Assembly: GCF_000027225.1 (NCBI RefSeq) | Contig: NC_013892.1 | Location: forward strand, 2,232,001-2,296,000 | Origin: Xenorhabdus bovienii SS-2004 | Lineage (GTDB): Bacteria; Pseudomonadota; Gammaproteobacteria; Enterobacterales; Enterobacteriaceae | Direction of reading: 5' to 3' | DNA length: 64,000 bases | Part shown: positions 33,008-43,477 of the stretch, piece by piece | Layout: every line of letters begins with the position of its first letter | Numbering within the stretch: position 1 is the stretch's first letter | Translations under genes and position numbers: made by a program | The notes under the pieces: generated by a model | Database searches by the model: none | What the model was told of the DNA's origin: nothing | What the model saw: only the letters and a program-made list of their open reading frames with translations

Positions 33008-35683
33008 ATGTCGTTTAAATTGAAAACGGACTGTGCATCAACACTCTCCATTGGCAGTAAAATATATCATTATTACAGTTTATCCCTGTTATCTGAACGA
33101 TTGGGTGAGATAGCCCGTTTGCCTAAGTCCATGAAAGTCCTGCTTGAAAATCTCCTGCGCAATATTGATGGCGATTCTGTTGTGGAAGAAGATTTGAAGG
33201 CATTAGTGGAATGGCAGAAAAACGGTCATGCAGACAGGGAAATCGCTTATCGTCCTGCCCGTGTGTTAATGCAGGATTTTACCGGCGTTCCGGCTGTAGT
33301 GGATCTTGCAGCTATGCGGGAAGCGGTTCTGCGGCTTGGCGGTAATGTTGAACAAGTTAATCCATTGTCTCCCGTTGATCTCGTGATTGACCACTCAGTC
33401 ATGGTAGATAAATTCGGTACAGAGCAGGCGTTTGAAGAAAACGTTCAGATTGAGATGGAACGTAACTATGAACGTTATCTATTTTTACGTTGGGGGCAAA
33501 AAGCCTTTAATCGTTTCCGCGTTGTGCCTCCCGGAACAGGAATTTGCCATCAGGTTAACCTTGAATATCTTGGTAAATCGGTTTGGTATGAAAACCAGAA
33601 TGGTAAGGATTTTGCCTATCCTGATACGTTGGTAGGGACGGATTCTCATACAACCATGATTAACGGACTCGGTGTATTAGGTTGGGGTGTTGGGGGAATT
33701 GAAGCCGAAGCTGCGATGTTGGGGCAGCCTGTCTCCATGCTGATCCCAGATGTCGTTGGTTTTAAACTGACCGGGAAATTGCGGGAAGGGATCACGGCAA
33801 CCGACCTTGTTTTGACGGTGACACAGATGCTGCGCAAGCATGGCGTGGTTGGCAAGTTTGTCGAATTCTATGGTGATGGGCTGTCTGATTTGCCATTGGC
33901 AGATAGAGCAACTATTGCCAATATGGCGCCTGAATATGGCGCAACCTGCGGTTTCTTCCCCGTTGATGATATTACACTGGGCTATTTGCGCTTAACTGGA
34001 CGCAATAAAGATGAAATCGCCTTAGTTGAAGCCTACTGTAAGAAGCAGGGATTATGGCGTAACGCAGGGGATGAACCCATTTTCACCAACAACCTTGAAC
34101 TGGATATGTACACGGTTGAAGTGAGCTTGGCAGGGCCGAAACGCCCTCAGGATAGAGTAGCACTTGGCGATGTACCACATGCATTCCAAGCTGCCATGGA
34201 ACTGGACATCCATAAAATACAGGAGCATCGGGCGGACACGCCAGTCACTCTTGATAATCAGACTTTTGCACTGCAAGATGGCGCTGTAGTTATTGCTGCC
34301 ATTACTTCCTGTACAAATACATCTAATCCCAGTGTCTTGATGACAGCAGGTTTACTGGCCAAAAAAGCGATTGAAAAAGGTTTGCAACGTCAACCGTGGG
34401 TTAAAACCTCGCTGGCACCCGGCTCTAAGGTAGTAACGGGTTATCTTGAACTGGCAGGACTCATGCCATATCTGGAAAAATTGGGTTTCAATCTAGTGGG
34501 ATACGGTTGTACCACTTGTATCGGTAACTCAGGCCCATTGCCAGAGCCGATTGAAGTAGCGATTAAGCAATCTGATCTGATGGTTGGCGCAGTGCTTTCC
34601 GGTAACCGGAATTTTGAAGGGCGTATTCATCCTCTGGTGAAAACTAACTGGCTAGCATCTCCACCACTAGTGGTTGCCTATGCACTTTCTGGCAATATGA
34701 AAAAGGATCTCACTAGGGAGCCATTGGGGCAAGACCAACAAGGCCATGATATCTATCTGCAAGATATCTGGCCGGATAGCCAAGAAGTTGCTGAAGCTGT
34801 TGGTAAAGTTAGGACAGAGATGTTCCACAAAGAGTACAATGCCGTTTTTGATGGTGATGAAAATTGGCAATCGTTGGAAGTGGAAAGCTCAGAAACTTAT
34901 TCTTGGCAGCAGAATTCAACCTATATTCGCCTTCCCCCTTTTTTCAGCGATATGACGATTGAGCCCAAACCGATAACTGATATCCATCAAGCCAATATAC
35001 TTGTGATTTTGGGGGATTCAGTCACAACGGATCATATTTCTCCGGCGGGAAACATAAAAGCTGACAGCCCAGCAGGGCGGTACTTGCAGGAGCATGGCGT
35101 TTTGCCGAAAGATTTTAACTCTTACGGTTCAAGGCGTGGCAATCATGAAGTTATGATGCGTGGGACATTTGCCAATATCCGTATCTGCAACGAAATGGTG
35201 CCTGGTGTGGAAGGAGGATACACTCGCCATATTCCATCTCAGGCTCAGTTGGCGATTTATGACGCGGCCATGCTTTATCAGGAAGATAAGACACCACTGG
35301 CTATTATTGCAGGTAAAGAATATGGTTCCGGCTCAAGCCGTGATTGGGCTGCGAAAGGAACTAGGCTGTTGGGAGCGAGGGTTGTGATTGCGGAATCTTT
35401 CGAACGAATCCACCGTTCTAATCTGATTGGGATGGGCGTGTTACCACTGGAATTCCCACAAGGTGTCAGCCGTAAGACGCTAAACCTGACTGGTGATGAA
35501 CGAATCGATATTGTAGGATTGGGGCATATCGAGCCAGGGCAGATCATTGCGGTGAAAATCAACTATGCCAATGGAAAAGAAACTGTCATTGATGCCCGTT
35601 GTCGCATCGATACCAATACGGAACTGGCGTATTTTTATAATGACGGCATCTTGCACTATGTGATCCGTAATATGCTGAAATAA
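33008..35683 (+). CDS. acnA: Aconitate hydratase A
   Basis: AcnA interconverts citrate and isocitrate and, as an apoprotein, can bind mRNA under oxidative stress. The 891-aa protein has the [4Fe-4S] cysteines in ITSCTNTSNPSV and GYGCTTCIGNSGP, LVGTDSHTTMINGLG, and the C-terminal swivelling domain with YGSGSSRDWAAKG. I start it at 33008, right after AAGGAGGAG; the longer frame from 32966 adds 14 residues unlike the family. A terminator follows. The gap upstream (215 bp) shows no promoter I would assign. Confidence 0.97.
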   Translation: MSFKLKTDCASTLSIGSKIYHYYSLSLLSERLGEIARLPKSMKVLLENLLRNIDGDSVVEEDLKALVEWQKNGHADREIAYRPARVLMQDFTGVPAVVDLAAMREAVLRLGGNVEQVNPLSPVDLVIDHSVMVDKFGTEQAFEENVQIEMERNYERYLFLRWGQKAFNRFRVVPPGTGICHQVNLEYLGKSVWYENQNGKDFAYPDTLVGTDSHTTMINGLGVLGWGVGGIEAEAAMLGQPVSMLIPDVVGFKLTGKLREGITATDLVLTVTQMLRKHGVVGKFVEFYGDGLSDLPLADRATIANMAPEYGATCGFFPVDDITLGYLRLTGRNKDEIALVEAYCKKQGLWRNAGDEPIFTNNLELDMYTVEVSLAGPKRPQDRVALGDVPHAFQAAMELDIHKIQEHRADTPVTLDNQTFALQDGAVVIAAITSCTNTSNPSVLMTAGLLAKKAIEKGLQRQPWVKTSLAPGSKVVTGYLELAGLMPYLEKLGFNLVGYGCTTCIGNSGPLPEPIEVAIKQSDLMVGAVLSGNRNFEGRIHPLVKTNWLASPPLVVAYALSGNMKKDLTREPLGQDQQGHDIYLQDIWPDSQEVAEAVGKVRTEMFHKEYNAVFDGDENWQSLEVESSETYSWQQNSTYIRLPPFFSDMTIEPKPITDIHQANILVILGDSVTTDHISPAGNIKADSPAGRYLQEHGVLPKDFNSYGSRRGNHEVMMRGTFANIRICNEMVPGVEGGYTRHIPSQAQLAIYDAAMLYQEDKTPLAIIAGKEYGSGSSRDWAAKGTRLLGARVVIAESFERIHRSNLIGMGVLPLEFPQGVSRKTLNLTGDERIDIVGLGHIEPGQIIAVKINYANGKETVIDARCRIDTNTELAYFYNDGILHYVIRNMLK

Positions 35684-35726
35684 TAGTAACCGTATAGTTC
35701 ATCTTCAGGAATATGAATATTTAGAA

Positions 35727-35757
35727 AAAAACTGCGTCTACACTGACGCAGTTTTTA
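35727..35757 (+). terminator. Terminator after acnA
   Basis: AAAAACTGCGTC (35727-35738) pairs with GACGCAGTTTTT (35745-35756), loop TACACT. It ends 13 bp before the IS200-type left-end hairpin. Confidence 0.85.
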
Positions 35758-35769
35758 TTCTTAACTGAA

Positions 35770-36390
35770 AACCACCTCCTGCGGAGGTGGTTAGCAACAG
35801 GTTGGCTCTGCCAATAATGCTACTCATGGGAAAATCCGAATCCGTTATCCCCATAACAGAGAAGGATTTAACCATGAGTAGATTCAAGAAAGCATCGCAT
35901 GTGCTTTGGTGTTGTCAATACCATATCGTATGGACACCCAAATACCGATTTAGGATCCTGAAAAATAATGTAGGAAAGGAAATAAGCAGATAAGGATTTC
36001 CAGTGAGCAGCTCGGAATAGAAATTGTGGAATTGAATGTTCAAATAGATCATGTGCATCTTTTAGTAAAAATTCCGCCAAAATTATCAGTATCTCAAGTG
36101 CTTGGTCATCTAAAAGGCCGAACAGCTATTCGTCTATTTAATAAATTTCCCTATTTGAGAAAGAAAAAGTTGTGGGGAAATCATTTTTGGTCAAGAGGCT
36201 ACTGTGTAGATACCGTAGGTATAAATGAAGAAATGATAAGGAAGTATGTGAAGTATCAAGAGAAGCACGAACATGAGGACAATCAATTATCGTTGAAAGG
36301 GATGTGAAGTGAAGGCTCTCAGAGTCTGAACTAATAGCGCCCCTTTGGGGCGAAATCAATGCCCCCTTCTATGAAGGGGGATTTTTACTT
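35770..36390 (+). mobile_element. IS200-type insertion element (IS200/IS605 family)
   Basis: A left-end hairpin (AACCACCTCC, loop TGC, GGAGGTGGTT; 35770-35792), a TnpA gene, and right-end hairpins (CGCCCC/GGGGCG at 36338-36352; CCCCCTTC/GAAGGGGG at 36362-36380) make a complete IS200-like unit of about 620 bp. A further stem (GTTATCCCCATAAC near 35843) just before the tnpA ribosome binding site fits the translation-silencing structure known for IS200. There are no terminal inverted repeats or target duplications, as expected. The exact ends are uncertain by a few bases. It lies between acnA and ribA. Confidence 0.82.
35874..36307 (+). pseudogene. tnpA: Frameshifted IS200 TnpA transposase
   Basis: The Y1 HUH single-strand transposase reads MSRFKKASHVLWCCQYHIVW and on to GKEISR, then stops; in another frame it continues IRISSEQLGIEIVELN, the HUH motif DHVHLLVKI, WGNHFWSRGYCVDTVG and the catalytic-Tyr region IRKYVKYQEK to a TGA at 36307. 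One missing base around 35990 explains the break; restoring it would give about 144 residues, near normal length. Catalytic residues are all present, so the decay looks recent, unless it is a sequencing error in this stretch. Confidence 0.85.
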
Positions 36391-36415
36391 TTTTGTAGAG
36401 ATAAACAGAGAAATT

Positions 36416-37024
36416 TCAGTTTGATTGGGATAGTAGATGTCCCATCCGGCTGGCTTTGGTATCCAGATAATAAGCGTTTTTAGGATTACGTCCTACAACC
36501 AGTGGTACACGCTCGACGATATTAATGCCTGCGTCTACCATGATTTCAACTTTTTTAGGATTATTTGTTAGAAGACGGATTGCATTAATACCCAGCAATT
36601 TATACATATCTGAGCATAGAGTAAAATCTCGTTCATCAGCAGCAAAGCCTAGTTGATGGTTGGCTTCCACGGTATCAACGCCTTTATCCTGTAATGCGTA
36701 GGCGCGAATTTTATTCAGCAGACCAATATTTCGGCCTTCCTGCCGATGATACAGTAGAACACCTTTACCTTCCTTGCTGATTTGTGAAAAAGCGGCTTCT
36801 AACTGAAAACCGCAGTCACATCTCAGGCTGAATAAAGCATCCCCCGTGAGGCATTCTGAATGGATCCGTGATAAAACAGGCTCATTACCGGAAATATCAC
36901 CGAAAACAAGAGCAACATGGTCACGACCTGTTTTAATTTCTTCAAATCCAATCATCAGAAATTCGCCCCATGGTGTGGGCAGTGTCGCTTCAGCTACTCG
37001 TTTTAGCTGTGTTTTAGTATTCAT
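36416..37024 (-). CDS. ribA: GTP cyclohydrolase II
   Basis: RibA opens GTP to start riboflavin synthesis. The 202-aa protein has the zinc cysteines in [40 protein letters not shown], and [12 protein letters not shown]. It is a stand-alone enzyme without a RibB domain, as in E. coli (196 aa); the extra residues are at the N-terminus ([10 protein letters not shown]). Its promoter should lie in the 417-bp gap upstream. Confidence 0.96.
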   Translation of the reverse strand: MNTKTQLKRVAEATLPTPWGEFLMIGFEEIKTGRDHVALVFGDISGNEPVLSRIHSECLTGDALFSLRCDCGFQLEAAFSQISKEGKGVLLYHRQEGRNIGLLNKIRAYALQDKGVDTVEANHQLGFAADERDFTLCSDMYKLLGINAIRLLTNNPKKVEIMVDAGINIVERVPLVVGRNPKNAYYLDTKASRMGHLLSQSN

Positions 37025-37441
37025 ATGTTGATTTAGCCCGTTATAAATATTGTGATACTTAGAACAATACCGGTTTAGAAATCAGCTAAAACTACGTAAA
37101 AAATTTTTTCTGATTACAGCGTATATACGCTAACGGATTATAACAGAAATAATACGCCTGTCCGTATATAAAATCATCAGATGAATGGATGAAGGGAATG
37201 TTAACATACTAAACTATAAACAGATTTTTGCAGATATACACAGGTGCATAGGATGTCGCTATTTGAGTCAAAATGGGTGTATTTGTCGGCAAATAAATAG
37301 AATAATGTGACAAAAAAGAGCAAATCAACATTTGTTGAAATAAATTGCTTCCTTTGCGTGGACGAGAAATGTTAATTTAACGAACCACTATGCCTGTTAT
37401 TTGGCATAATCAATTAGCAACAATCGATAACAGGAAAGAAT
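37025..37441. other. 417-bp gene-free region between ribA and lapA
   Basis: Divergent promoters for ribA (minus) and lapA (plus) must lie here. In E. coli pgpB (phosphatidylglycerophosphatase B) sits in this interval; I see neither an intact gene nor a recognisable remnant. The sequence is AT-rich with many stops in all frames. GGCATAATC at 37403-37411 could hold a -10 for lapA, but no -35 or heat-shock promoter was convincing. Confidence 0.6.
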
Positions 37442-37756
37442 GTGAAATATTTTCTAATTTTATTACTGGCACTGATTGTTTTTGTCATCTCAGTAACTCT
37501 GGGAGCAAATAATGATCAGGTAGTGACATTTAATTATCTGATTGCCAAAGGTGACTACTCGATATCCACACTGCTGTCTGTATTGTTTGCTATCGGTTTT
37601 ATACTTGGCTGGGGTATCTGTGGGGGTTTTTACCTGCGCGTCTGTGTGTCATTGCGACGTGCGAAACGTAAAATTAAGCGTCTGGAAGCCCAATTGGAAC
37701 AGCCTGCTGAGTCATCCGTAAAGACTGCATCGCCTGTAGTATTAACCAAGGAATAA
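37442..37756 (+). CDS. lapA: LapA, lipopolysaccharide assembly protein A
   Basis: LapA is a small inner-membrane partner of LapB. The 104-aa protein has two membrane segments (residues 3-20 and 42-65), separated by a loop with ANNDQVVTFNYL, and a C-terminal cytoplasmic helix rich in Arg/Lys (RRAKRKIKRLEAQLE). The start is GTG at 37442 with AGGAAAG upstream. lapB follows 6 bp later, so the pair is an operon. Confidence 0.94.
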   Translation: MKYFLILLLALIVFVISVTLGANNDQVVTFNYLIAKGDYSISTLLSVLFAIGFILGWGICGGFYLRVCVSLRRAKRKIKRLEAQLEQPAESSVKTASPVVLTKE

Positions 37757-37762
37757 TTCTCC

Positions 37763-38932
37763 ATGTTAGAGCTGTTGTTTCTGTTGCTTCCTATTGCCGC
37801 TGCTTATGGTTGGTATATGGGGCGCAGAAGTGCTCAACAAGATAAACAGCAATCTGCTGACCGACTCTCACGTGGATATGTTGATGGTGTTAATTTTTTA
37901 CTTTCCAATCAGCAAGATAAAGCAGTCGATTTATTCCTTGATATGCTAAAAGAAGATAGTTCAGCGTTTGAGGCACATTTAACGCTGGGAAATCTATTCC
38001 GTTCCCGTGGTGAAGTTGAAAGAGCTATCCGCATTCACCAGTCACTTATGGAAAGTGCATCTCTGACATTTGAACAGCGTTTACTCGCCATCCAACAGCT
38101 TGGACGTGACTATATGGCTGCTGGTGTGTATGACCGGGCAGAAAACATGTTCATTCAATTGGTTGATGAAGCCGATTTCTGTGAGAATGCTTTTAACTCC
38201 TTATTAAGCATCTATCAGTCAACCAGTGATTGGAACAAAGCCATCGATGTTTCTGAGAAGCTGGTCAAACTAGGTAAACATCATTTTCGGGAAGAAATCG
38301 CCCATTTTTACTGTGAGTTGGCACTACAATACATGGGCAGTGATGCTTCCACTGAAGCAGTAGGGTATCTCAACAAGGCGGCTCAGGCGGACAAAAATTG
38401 TGCCCGAGTGTCAATTATGTTCGGCCGTATTTATATAGCACAAAAGGAATATACCAAAGCGGCGGAGTTGCTGAAACGTATTCTCGAACAAGATAAACAG
38501 TTGGTCAGTGAATCTTTGCCCATGCTGGAAGAATGTTACCAGAACTTGTCTCAACCGGAAGAATGGGAGGCTTTTGTTCAATGTTGCGTGGAAGAAAAAT
38601 GTGGCGCCATTGCAGAGCTTTACCTGGCTGATATTATCGAGAAAAAAGAAGGGCGTGATATCGCCCAAAATTATATTAACCGCCAGTTGGAACGCCATCC
38701 AACTATGCGGCTGTTTTATCGCTTGATGGACTACCATTTAGCAGACGCAGAAGAAGGGCGTGCCAAAGAGAGCTTGCTCCTTCTGCGTAATATGGTGGGT
38801 GAGCAGATCCGCACTAAACCCGATTATCGATGCCATAAATGTGGTTTCACTTCCCGCTCACTTTATTGGCATTGCCCATCATGCCGTTCATGGGACACTA
38901 TCAAACCAATCCGGGGTCTGGATGGGCAGTGA
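37763..38932 (+). CDS. lapB: LapB (YciM), lipopolysaccharide assembly protein B
   Basis: LapB controls LPS amount by presenting LpxC to FtsH for degradation. The 389-aa protein has an N-terminal membrane anchor (residues 1-17), several tetratricopeptide repeats (from about 65 to 330, e.g. FEAHLTLGNLFRSRGEVERA) and a C-terminal rubredoxin-type metal site with CHKCGF and CPSCRSWDTI. The length is the same as in E. coli (389 aa). It is translated just after LapA. Confidence 0.96.
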   Translation: MLELLFLLLPIAAAYGWYMGRRSAQQDKQQSADRLSRGYVDGVNFLLSNQQDKAVDLFLDMLKEDSSAFEAHLTLGNLFRSRGEVERAIRIHQSLMESASLTFEQRLLAIQQLGRDYMAAGVYDRAENMFIQLVDEADFCENAFNSLLSIYQSTSDWNKAIDVSEKLVKLGKHHFREEIAHFYCELALQYMGSDASTEAVGYLNKAAQADKNCARVSIMFGRIYIAQKEYTKAAELLKRILEQDKQLVSESLPMLEECYQNLSQPEEWEAFVQCCVEEKCGAIAELYLADIIEKKEGRDIAQNYINRQLERHPTMRLFYRLMDYHLADAEEGRAKESLLLLRNMVGEQIRTKPDYRCHKCGFTSRSLYWHCPSCRSWDTIKPIRGLDGQ

Positions 38933-39031
38933 CAGTGTCACTATTATGAGTGGCAATATCTGCGTGTTTTCATTAATACATGTTTCATTACGGACATGTT
39001 TACTTTTCATTAGTAAATTAAAGGCTGAAAA

Positions 39032-39772
39032 ATGACATCCCACACAGCTCAAACTTTAGGTAAGCAGATTGATTCACCTGTTATTGTCGCATTGGATTAT
39101 GACAATCAGGACGCGGCGTTAGCATTTGTTGACAAGATTGATCCGCAGTCCTGCCGTCTTAAAGTGGGTAAAGAGATGTTTACGCTGAATGGCCCGCAAT
39201 TTATTCAGGTATTGCATCAGCGTGGCTTCGAGGTGTTTTTGGATCTCAAATTTCACGATATTCCTAATACAACGGCAAGAGCGGTAGCAGCAGCGGCTGA
39301 ATTGGGGGTTTGGATGGTGAATGTTCATGCCTGTGGTGGTGCGAGAATGATGACCGCCGCTAAAGAGGCCCTGCTGCCATATGGTAAAGATGCACCTTTG
39401 TTGATCGCAGTGACAGTTTTAACCAGTATGGAACAATCCGATCTGCTGGGCGTTGGTATTGATATGACACCAGCACAGCACGCAGAGCGTTTGGCGATAT
39501 TGACAAAACAATGTGGTTTGGATGGTGTGGTATGTTCTGCTCATGAAGCACAGCAATTGAAAGCAGTCTGCGGACAGGAATTTCAATTGGTTACGCCTGG
39601 CATTCGTCCTGAAGGCGCAGAGGCTGGAGATCAGCGCCGCATCATGACACCGCCGCAAGCAGTTCAGGCTGGTGTCGATTATATGGTGATCGGGCGTCCG
39701 ATTACCCGGGCAGAAAATCCAGCATTAGCATTACAGCAGATTAATTACTCTATTGGGATCGTTCATGGATAA
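39032..39772 (+). CDS. pyrF: Orotidine 5'-phosphate decarboxylase
   Basis: PyrF makes UMP from OMP, the last pyrimidine step. The 246-aa TIM-barrel protein has the active-site motif [12 protein letters not shown] (Asp-x-Lys-x-x-Asp), [17 protein letters not shown] and the phosphate-binding [10 protein letters not shown]. It overlaps yciH by 8 bp at its 3' end. Confidence 0.97.
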   Translation: MTSHTAQTLGKQIDSPVIVALDYDNQDAALAFVDKIDPQSCRLKVGKEMFTLNGPQFIQVLHQRGFEVFLDLKFHDIPNTTARAVAAAAELGVWMVNVHACGGARMMTAAKEALLPYGKDAPLLIAVTVLTSMEQSDLLGVGIDMTPAQHAERLAILTKQCGLDGVVCSAHEAQQLKAVCGQEFQLVTPGIRPEGAEAGDQRRIMTPPQAVQAGVDYMVIGRPITRAENPALALQQINYSIGIVHG

Positions 39773-40088
39773 TAATTCTCGCTTGGTTTATTCGACGGAT
39801 ATCGGTCGAGTCCAAGAAGAAAAAATTAAACCTTCACGCCATAAAGGCGATGGTATCGTGCGTATCCAACGCCAGACCAGTGGGCGTAAGGGCAAGGGTG
39901 TTTGTATAATCACTGGCATTGATGCTGATGACCAAACGCTTGCCAAGCTGGCCGCAGAATTGAAGAAAAAATGTGGCTGTGGTGGCTCAGTTAAAGAAGG
40001 TGAAATCGAAATTCAGGGCGATAAGCGTGATTTGCTGAAGCAGCTACTGGAAGCGAAGGGCATGACAGTTAAACTGGCTGGTGGTTGA
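39765..40088 (+). CDS. yciH: YciH, SUI1/eIF1-family protein
   Basis: This 107-aa protein has the SUI1 fold of eukaryotic initiation factor 1 ([48 protein letters not shown]). In E. coli YciH (108 aa) influences initiation fidelity in vitro; its physiological role is modest. I start it at the ATG at 39765, inside the pyrF end; a frame to 39753 exists but is less likely. Translation coupling with pyrF is probable. Confidence 0.94.
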   Translation: MDNNSRLVYSTDIGRVQEEKIKPSRHKGDGIVRIQRQTSGRKGKGVCIITGIDADDQTLAKLAAELKKKCGCGGSVKEGEIEIQGDKRDLLKQLLEAKGMTVKLAGG

Positions 40089-40103
40089 TTCGTTTCTGTT
40101 TTT

Positions 40104-40140
40104 TAACAGGCTATGCATAACTGGATTGTATAGCCTGTTA
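40104..40140. terminator. Hairpin between convergent yciH and bla
   Basis: TAACAGGCTAT (40104-40114) pairs with ATAGCCTGTTA (40130-40140) around a 15-base loop. Neither side has a clean T run, so the terminator role is inferred from the convergent position. Confidence 0.45.
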
Positions 40141-40176
40141 AGTCATCTGTAGTAAATGGGTGTTTTGTGTGTTTTT

Positions 40177-41067
40177 TTATCTTTCTTGCGTCATAATACG
40201 TGCAGCTGCGGCAAGAACATCAGGATGTGCCTCGGCGTCTTTATCATTTGGTTGGGTAAAATAAGTCACCAGAATCAAGGGAGCCTTGTTTTTATCAGGC
40301 CAAATCACCGCAATATCATTTGTAGAACCATAGTCGCAGCGACCTGTCTTATCTCCCACAATCCAATTATCTGGCACCCCGGCACGAATGCTGGCACCGC
40401 CTGTTGTGTTTCCTTTCAACCACTCAACCAATTGTGCGCGTTGTGTTGCAGCAAGTGTGTTACCCAATGCCAATTTATACAGGCTGTCAGCCATGGCCTG
40501 TGGGGTTGTCGTGTCGCGTTCATCATCAGGCGTAACCATATTTAACTCAGGTTCTTTGCGATCAAGGCGGAACTCGTTGTCACCGATAGATCGGGCGAAT
40601 CGTGTCACATCATGCGTACCGCCTAATTGATCAATTAGCAGATTCATCGCTGTATTGTCGCTGTATTGGATGGTTGCGGCACTTAGCTTTGCCAGTGTCA
40701 TGCCATCTTTGAGGTGTTTTTCTGTAATGGGGCTGTATTCGACAATGTCAGATTGCTGGTAGTGGATGCGCTGATTTAACAAACCCTCATTGGTTTCGCT
40801 TTTTTTCAGAAGAGCGGATACCGCCATCATTTTGCTGGTGCTACATAATGGAAAGCGTTCGTGTGCACGATAGGTGATTGTTGAATGGTCTGCGGTGTCT
40901 ATTAATACAACACCAAGACGGCCATTGGCATTTTTTTCCAGAGCCGAAAGTTGATTGGTAATTTGATTTTGTTGAGTAGTAGCATGTATTGGAAACGTTA
41001 TCAGGGCACCAAGTAGAGGAAAAATCGTTGCTGATATTCGTGTAAGTCTTAATGAGGAAAGTAGCAT
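40177..41067 (-). CDS. Class A beta-lactamase
   Basis: The 296-aa precursor has a signal peptide (residues about 1-30, ending FPIHA) and the class A serine beta-lactamase set: S70-x-x-K73 in [13 protein letters not shown]130-132 in [10 protein letters not shown]166 and N170 in KEPELNMV, and KTG234-236 in [15 protein letters not shown]. The general layout resembles CTX-M/chromosomal enterobacterial enzymes ([10 protein letters not shown]). Positions 237-238 are Arg-Cys instead of the usual Ser/Ala-Gly, and Cys69 precedes the nucleophile, so a Cys69-Cys238 disulfide is possible. I start it at 41067 (AAGGA upstream, good signal peptide); the frame runs to 41124. It lies alone between yciH and rnb with no mobile element beside it and no ampR-like regulator. 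Confidence 0.93.
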   Translation of the reverse strand: MLLSSLRLTRISATIFPLLGALITFPIHATTQQNQITNQLSALEKNANGRLGVVLIDTADHSTITYRAHERFPLCSTSKMMAVSALLKKSETNEGLLNQRIHYQQSDIVEYSPITEKHLKDGMTLAKLSAATIQYSDNTAMNLLIDQLGGTHDVTRFARSIGDNEFRLDRKEPELNMVTPDDERDTTTPQAMADSLYKLALGNTLAATQRAQLVEWLKGNTTGGASIRAGVPDNWIVGDKTGRCDYGSTNDIAVIWPDKNKAPLILVTYFTQPNDKDAEAHPDVLAAAARIMTQER

Positions 41068-41194
41068 ATAAGGTATTTCCTTAAGGTAATGGAAATAATG
41101 TTTACGGGAAGCTGGATTGAGCAAATTATTTCGTGCTGATTATAAAACTGCCGCTTGTTATTGGCGGCAGTTTATTTACTGTCTATTTGTAATA

Positions 41195-43135
41195 TCAGGC
41201 AACAGGGCGTGCCACAATATTACGGGTTTCCATTCTGACTTCTTCAATGCGTACATTAATAATGTCATTCAAACGATGAACGGCTTCACCCTTAATAAGA
41301 ACGGAACCTGTCTCTTGACTGCATTGAAGCTCATCACGCACAGCATGCAGGAATGATCCTGGAACAAAAGCGATAGCACCATTGTCAACCAGACGGATGC
41401 GCAGGCCACCACGGGTAATATCCACAATCTCAGCAGAGAAAGTTTTATCTGTGCCAGCATGAGGATGTAGAAAACGCGCATAGAGCCAGTCGCCTACATC
41501 GCGTTCTGCCATGCGGTTTGCACGCCGACGCTCTGTCAGTTGCAGACAGACCTCTTCGGATGGTTTTTCTTCTTCGGTTTGCTGAATGATGGCTTTTAAC
41601 AAACGATGGTTAATAATATCGCTGTATTTACGGATAGGAGATGTCCAAGTTGCATAGGCATCAAAACCCAATCCAAAGTGTGGACCTGGTTCGGGTCTGA
41701 TTTCTGCAAACGTTTGGAAGCGACGGATACGGCTATCGAGGAATTGAGTCGGTTGTTGATCTAATTCACGGCGTAACTGGCAGAAACCATCCAGTTCTAG
41801 CAGTGCATTTGCTTCAGCTTCAATACCATTTTCCTTTAAAACGTCCACAACTTGATCAATTTGTGTTGGTTCGAAGCCAGTATGAACGTTATAAATGCCA
41901 AAACCTAATTTGTCACGCAGGATCTTGGCTGCACATAGGTTCGCAGTAATCATCGCTTCTTCAACAATACGGTTGGCAGAACGGCGTTGATCAATAACGA
42001 TATCAACAACATTGCCACCTTTATCAAGGACAAAGCGATAATCTGGACGCTCTTTGAAAACCAAGGCATATTGATGACGCCATTGATTGCGACGTTCGCA
42101 CATCTCTTGTAATAGAGTGATTTGGGTAGTGACTGCTTCTGATTCTGGTTTCCAGCCGGTTTGGTGTTCCAGCCAGTCAGAAACATCATCGTAAGCCAGT
42201 TTAAATTTCGATTCTACCCATGCAGCGAAAAATTGCATGTCGTCGCCTAATTGTCCATCTTCCAGAATGGAAACCTGGCAAACCAGTGCAGGACGGCGAG
42301 CTTTTGGCCGCAGCGAACATAAATCATCAGAAAGTTCGCGAGGCAGCATAGGAATATTGAAGCCTGGCAGATAGTTAGTAAAGCTGCGCTGATAGGCAAT
42401 TTTGTCTAATTCACTGTCAGCCTTGATATAGGCAGTTGGATCGGCAATGGCGATGGACAATTTCAGGCTGCCATCATTATTTTTGACGATATGCAGTGCA
42501 TCGTCCATGTCCTCGGTTGTCGCACTGTCGATGGTGACAAAATCGAGAGCGGTCAGATCGATACGCTCCAGCGAACCATCATCCAACTGACAATCGGGCA
42601 TTGTTGGAGCTTCACGTTGCAGACTATGGCGTGTCAGAGTTACCCACCAAGGTGCATAGTGATCATCACCTTTGATAATATAACCAGTGATTTCAGCCTG
42701 AAACCCCCGATCTCCTTTCAGTGGATGACGGCGCATTTCAGCCACTGCCCAATCGCCATTCTCAAAATTATGGGTGACTTGATTAGCAGGACGACAAAGG
42801 ATTGTATCTTTTAATAATGGATGATCCGGAATAATCCACAGTCGGTTGTCGTTCTCTTTCTTTTGGACTCTTCCTACAAAACGGGTTAGAAATGGCTCAA
42901 TCAAGGCTTCTGGTTCAGCGATTTCTTTCTCTTTATCGGTGTGAATGGCAGCGGTAATACGATCGCCATGCATCACTTTCTTCATCTGTGGTGGTGGAAT
43001 GAAATAGCTTTTCTGGCCATCGACTTCCAAAAATCCAAAGCCTTTTTCAGTTCCTTTAACTAAACCTTCTACGCGTAGGGTCTGAGAGTAGAGTTGCTGT
43101 TTTAGCTGTGCAAGCAGCGGATTGTTTTGAAACAT
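41195..43135 (-). CDS. rnb: Exoribonuclease II
   Basis: RNase II degrades single-stranded RNA 3' to 5'. The 646-aa protein has two N-terminal cold-shock domains, the RNB catalytic domain with the Asp cluster [15 protein letters not shown] (residues about 200-215), [15 protein letters not shown] and a C-terminal S1 domain (from about 560). The length is close to E. coli (644 aa). Confidence 0.97.
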   Translation of the reverse strand: MFQNNPLLAQLKQQLYSQTLRVEGLVKGTEKGFGFLEVDGQKSYFIPPPQMKKVMHGDRITAAIHTDKEKEIAEPEALIEPFLTRFVGRVQKKENDNRLWIIPDHPLLKDTILCRPANQVTHNFENGDWAVAEMRRHPLKGDRGFQAEITGYIIKGDDHYAPWWVTLTRHSLQREAPTMPDCQLDDGSLERIDLTALDFVTIDSATTEDMDDALHIVKNNDGSLKLSIAIADPTAYIKADSELDKIAYQRSFTNYLPGFNIPMLPRELSDDLCSLRPKARRPALVCQVSILEDGQLGDDMQFFAAWVESKFKLAYDDVSDWLEHQTGWKPESEAVTTQITLLQEMCERRNQWRHQYALVFKERPDYRFVLDKGGNVVDIVIDQRRSANRIVEEAMITANLCAAKILRDKLGFGIYNVHTGFEPTQIDQVVDVLKENGIEAEANALLELDGFCQLRRELDQQPTQFLDSRIRRFQTFAEIRPEPGPHFGLGFDAYATWTSPIRKYSDIINHRLLKAIIQQTEEEKPSEEVCLQLTERRRANRMAERDVGDWLYARFLHPHAGTDKTFSAEIVDITRGGLRIRLVDNGAIAFVPGSFLHAVRDELQCSQETGSVLIKGEAVHRLNDIINVRIEEVRMETRNIVARPVA

Positions 43136-43477
43136 AATAATCTGGGGAATATGGAGTTATTATCGATAATTTTGGATAACAGTTTTACGCGAATCAGGGG
43201 TATGGAGCAAGTAACATCTTATCAAAACACGCAAAACTGCCTGAAAAGGTCAATAATTACCCAGCTTATATCTGCTGAAAGCGAGTCCCTTTAGGCGATT
43301 GACCAATGTCATCAAATCTTGTTGTGGGCGGATCCTTCCTGCAACTCATGGTCAAGCGTGTGATAGACAGTTGTTGGCTGGAGAATGGTTCGGCCAGATC
43401 GCTGATTAAGGATTTTCCCATACAATATATGAGCTTATGGGTAATATATTTATGTCGCTGTTCTACTTGGTATTTTG
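43136..43477. other. 342-bp region between rnb and nth without a supported gene
   Basis: Overlapping frames of about 70 codons exist on both strands (43266-43481 minus, 43306-43518 plus), but neither resembles a known family and neither has a good ribosome binding site. Codon content in 43270-43470 is less AT-rich than the flanks, so this may be a gene remnant. It must also contain the rnb promoter (rnb reads away from it). Confidence 0.5.
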
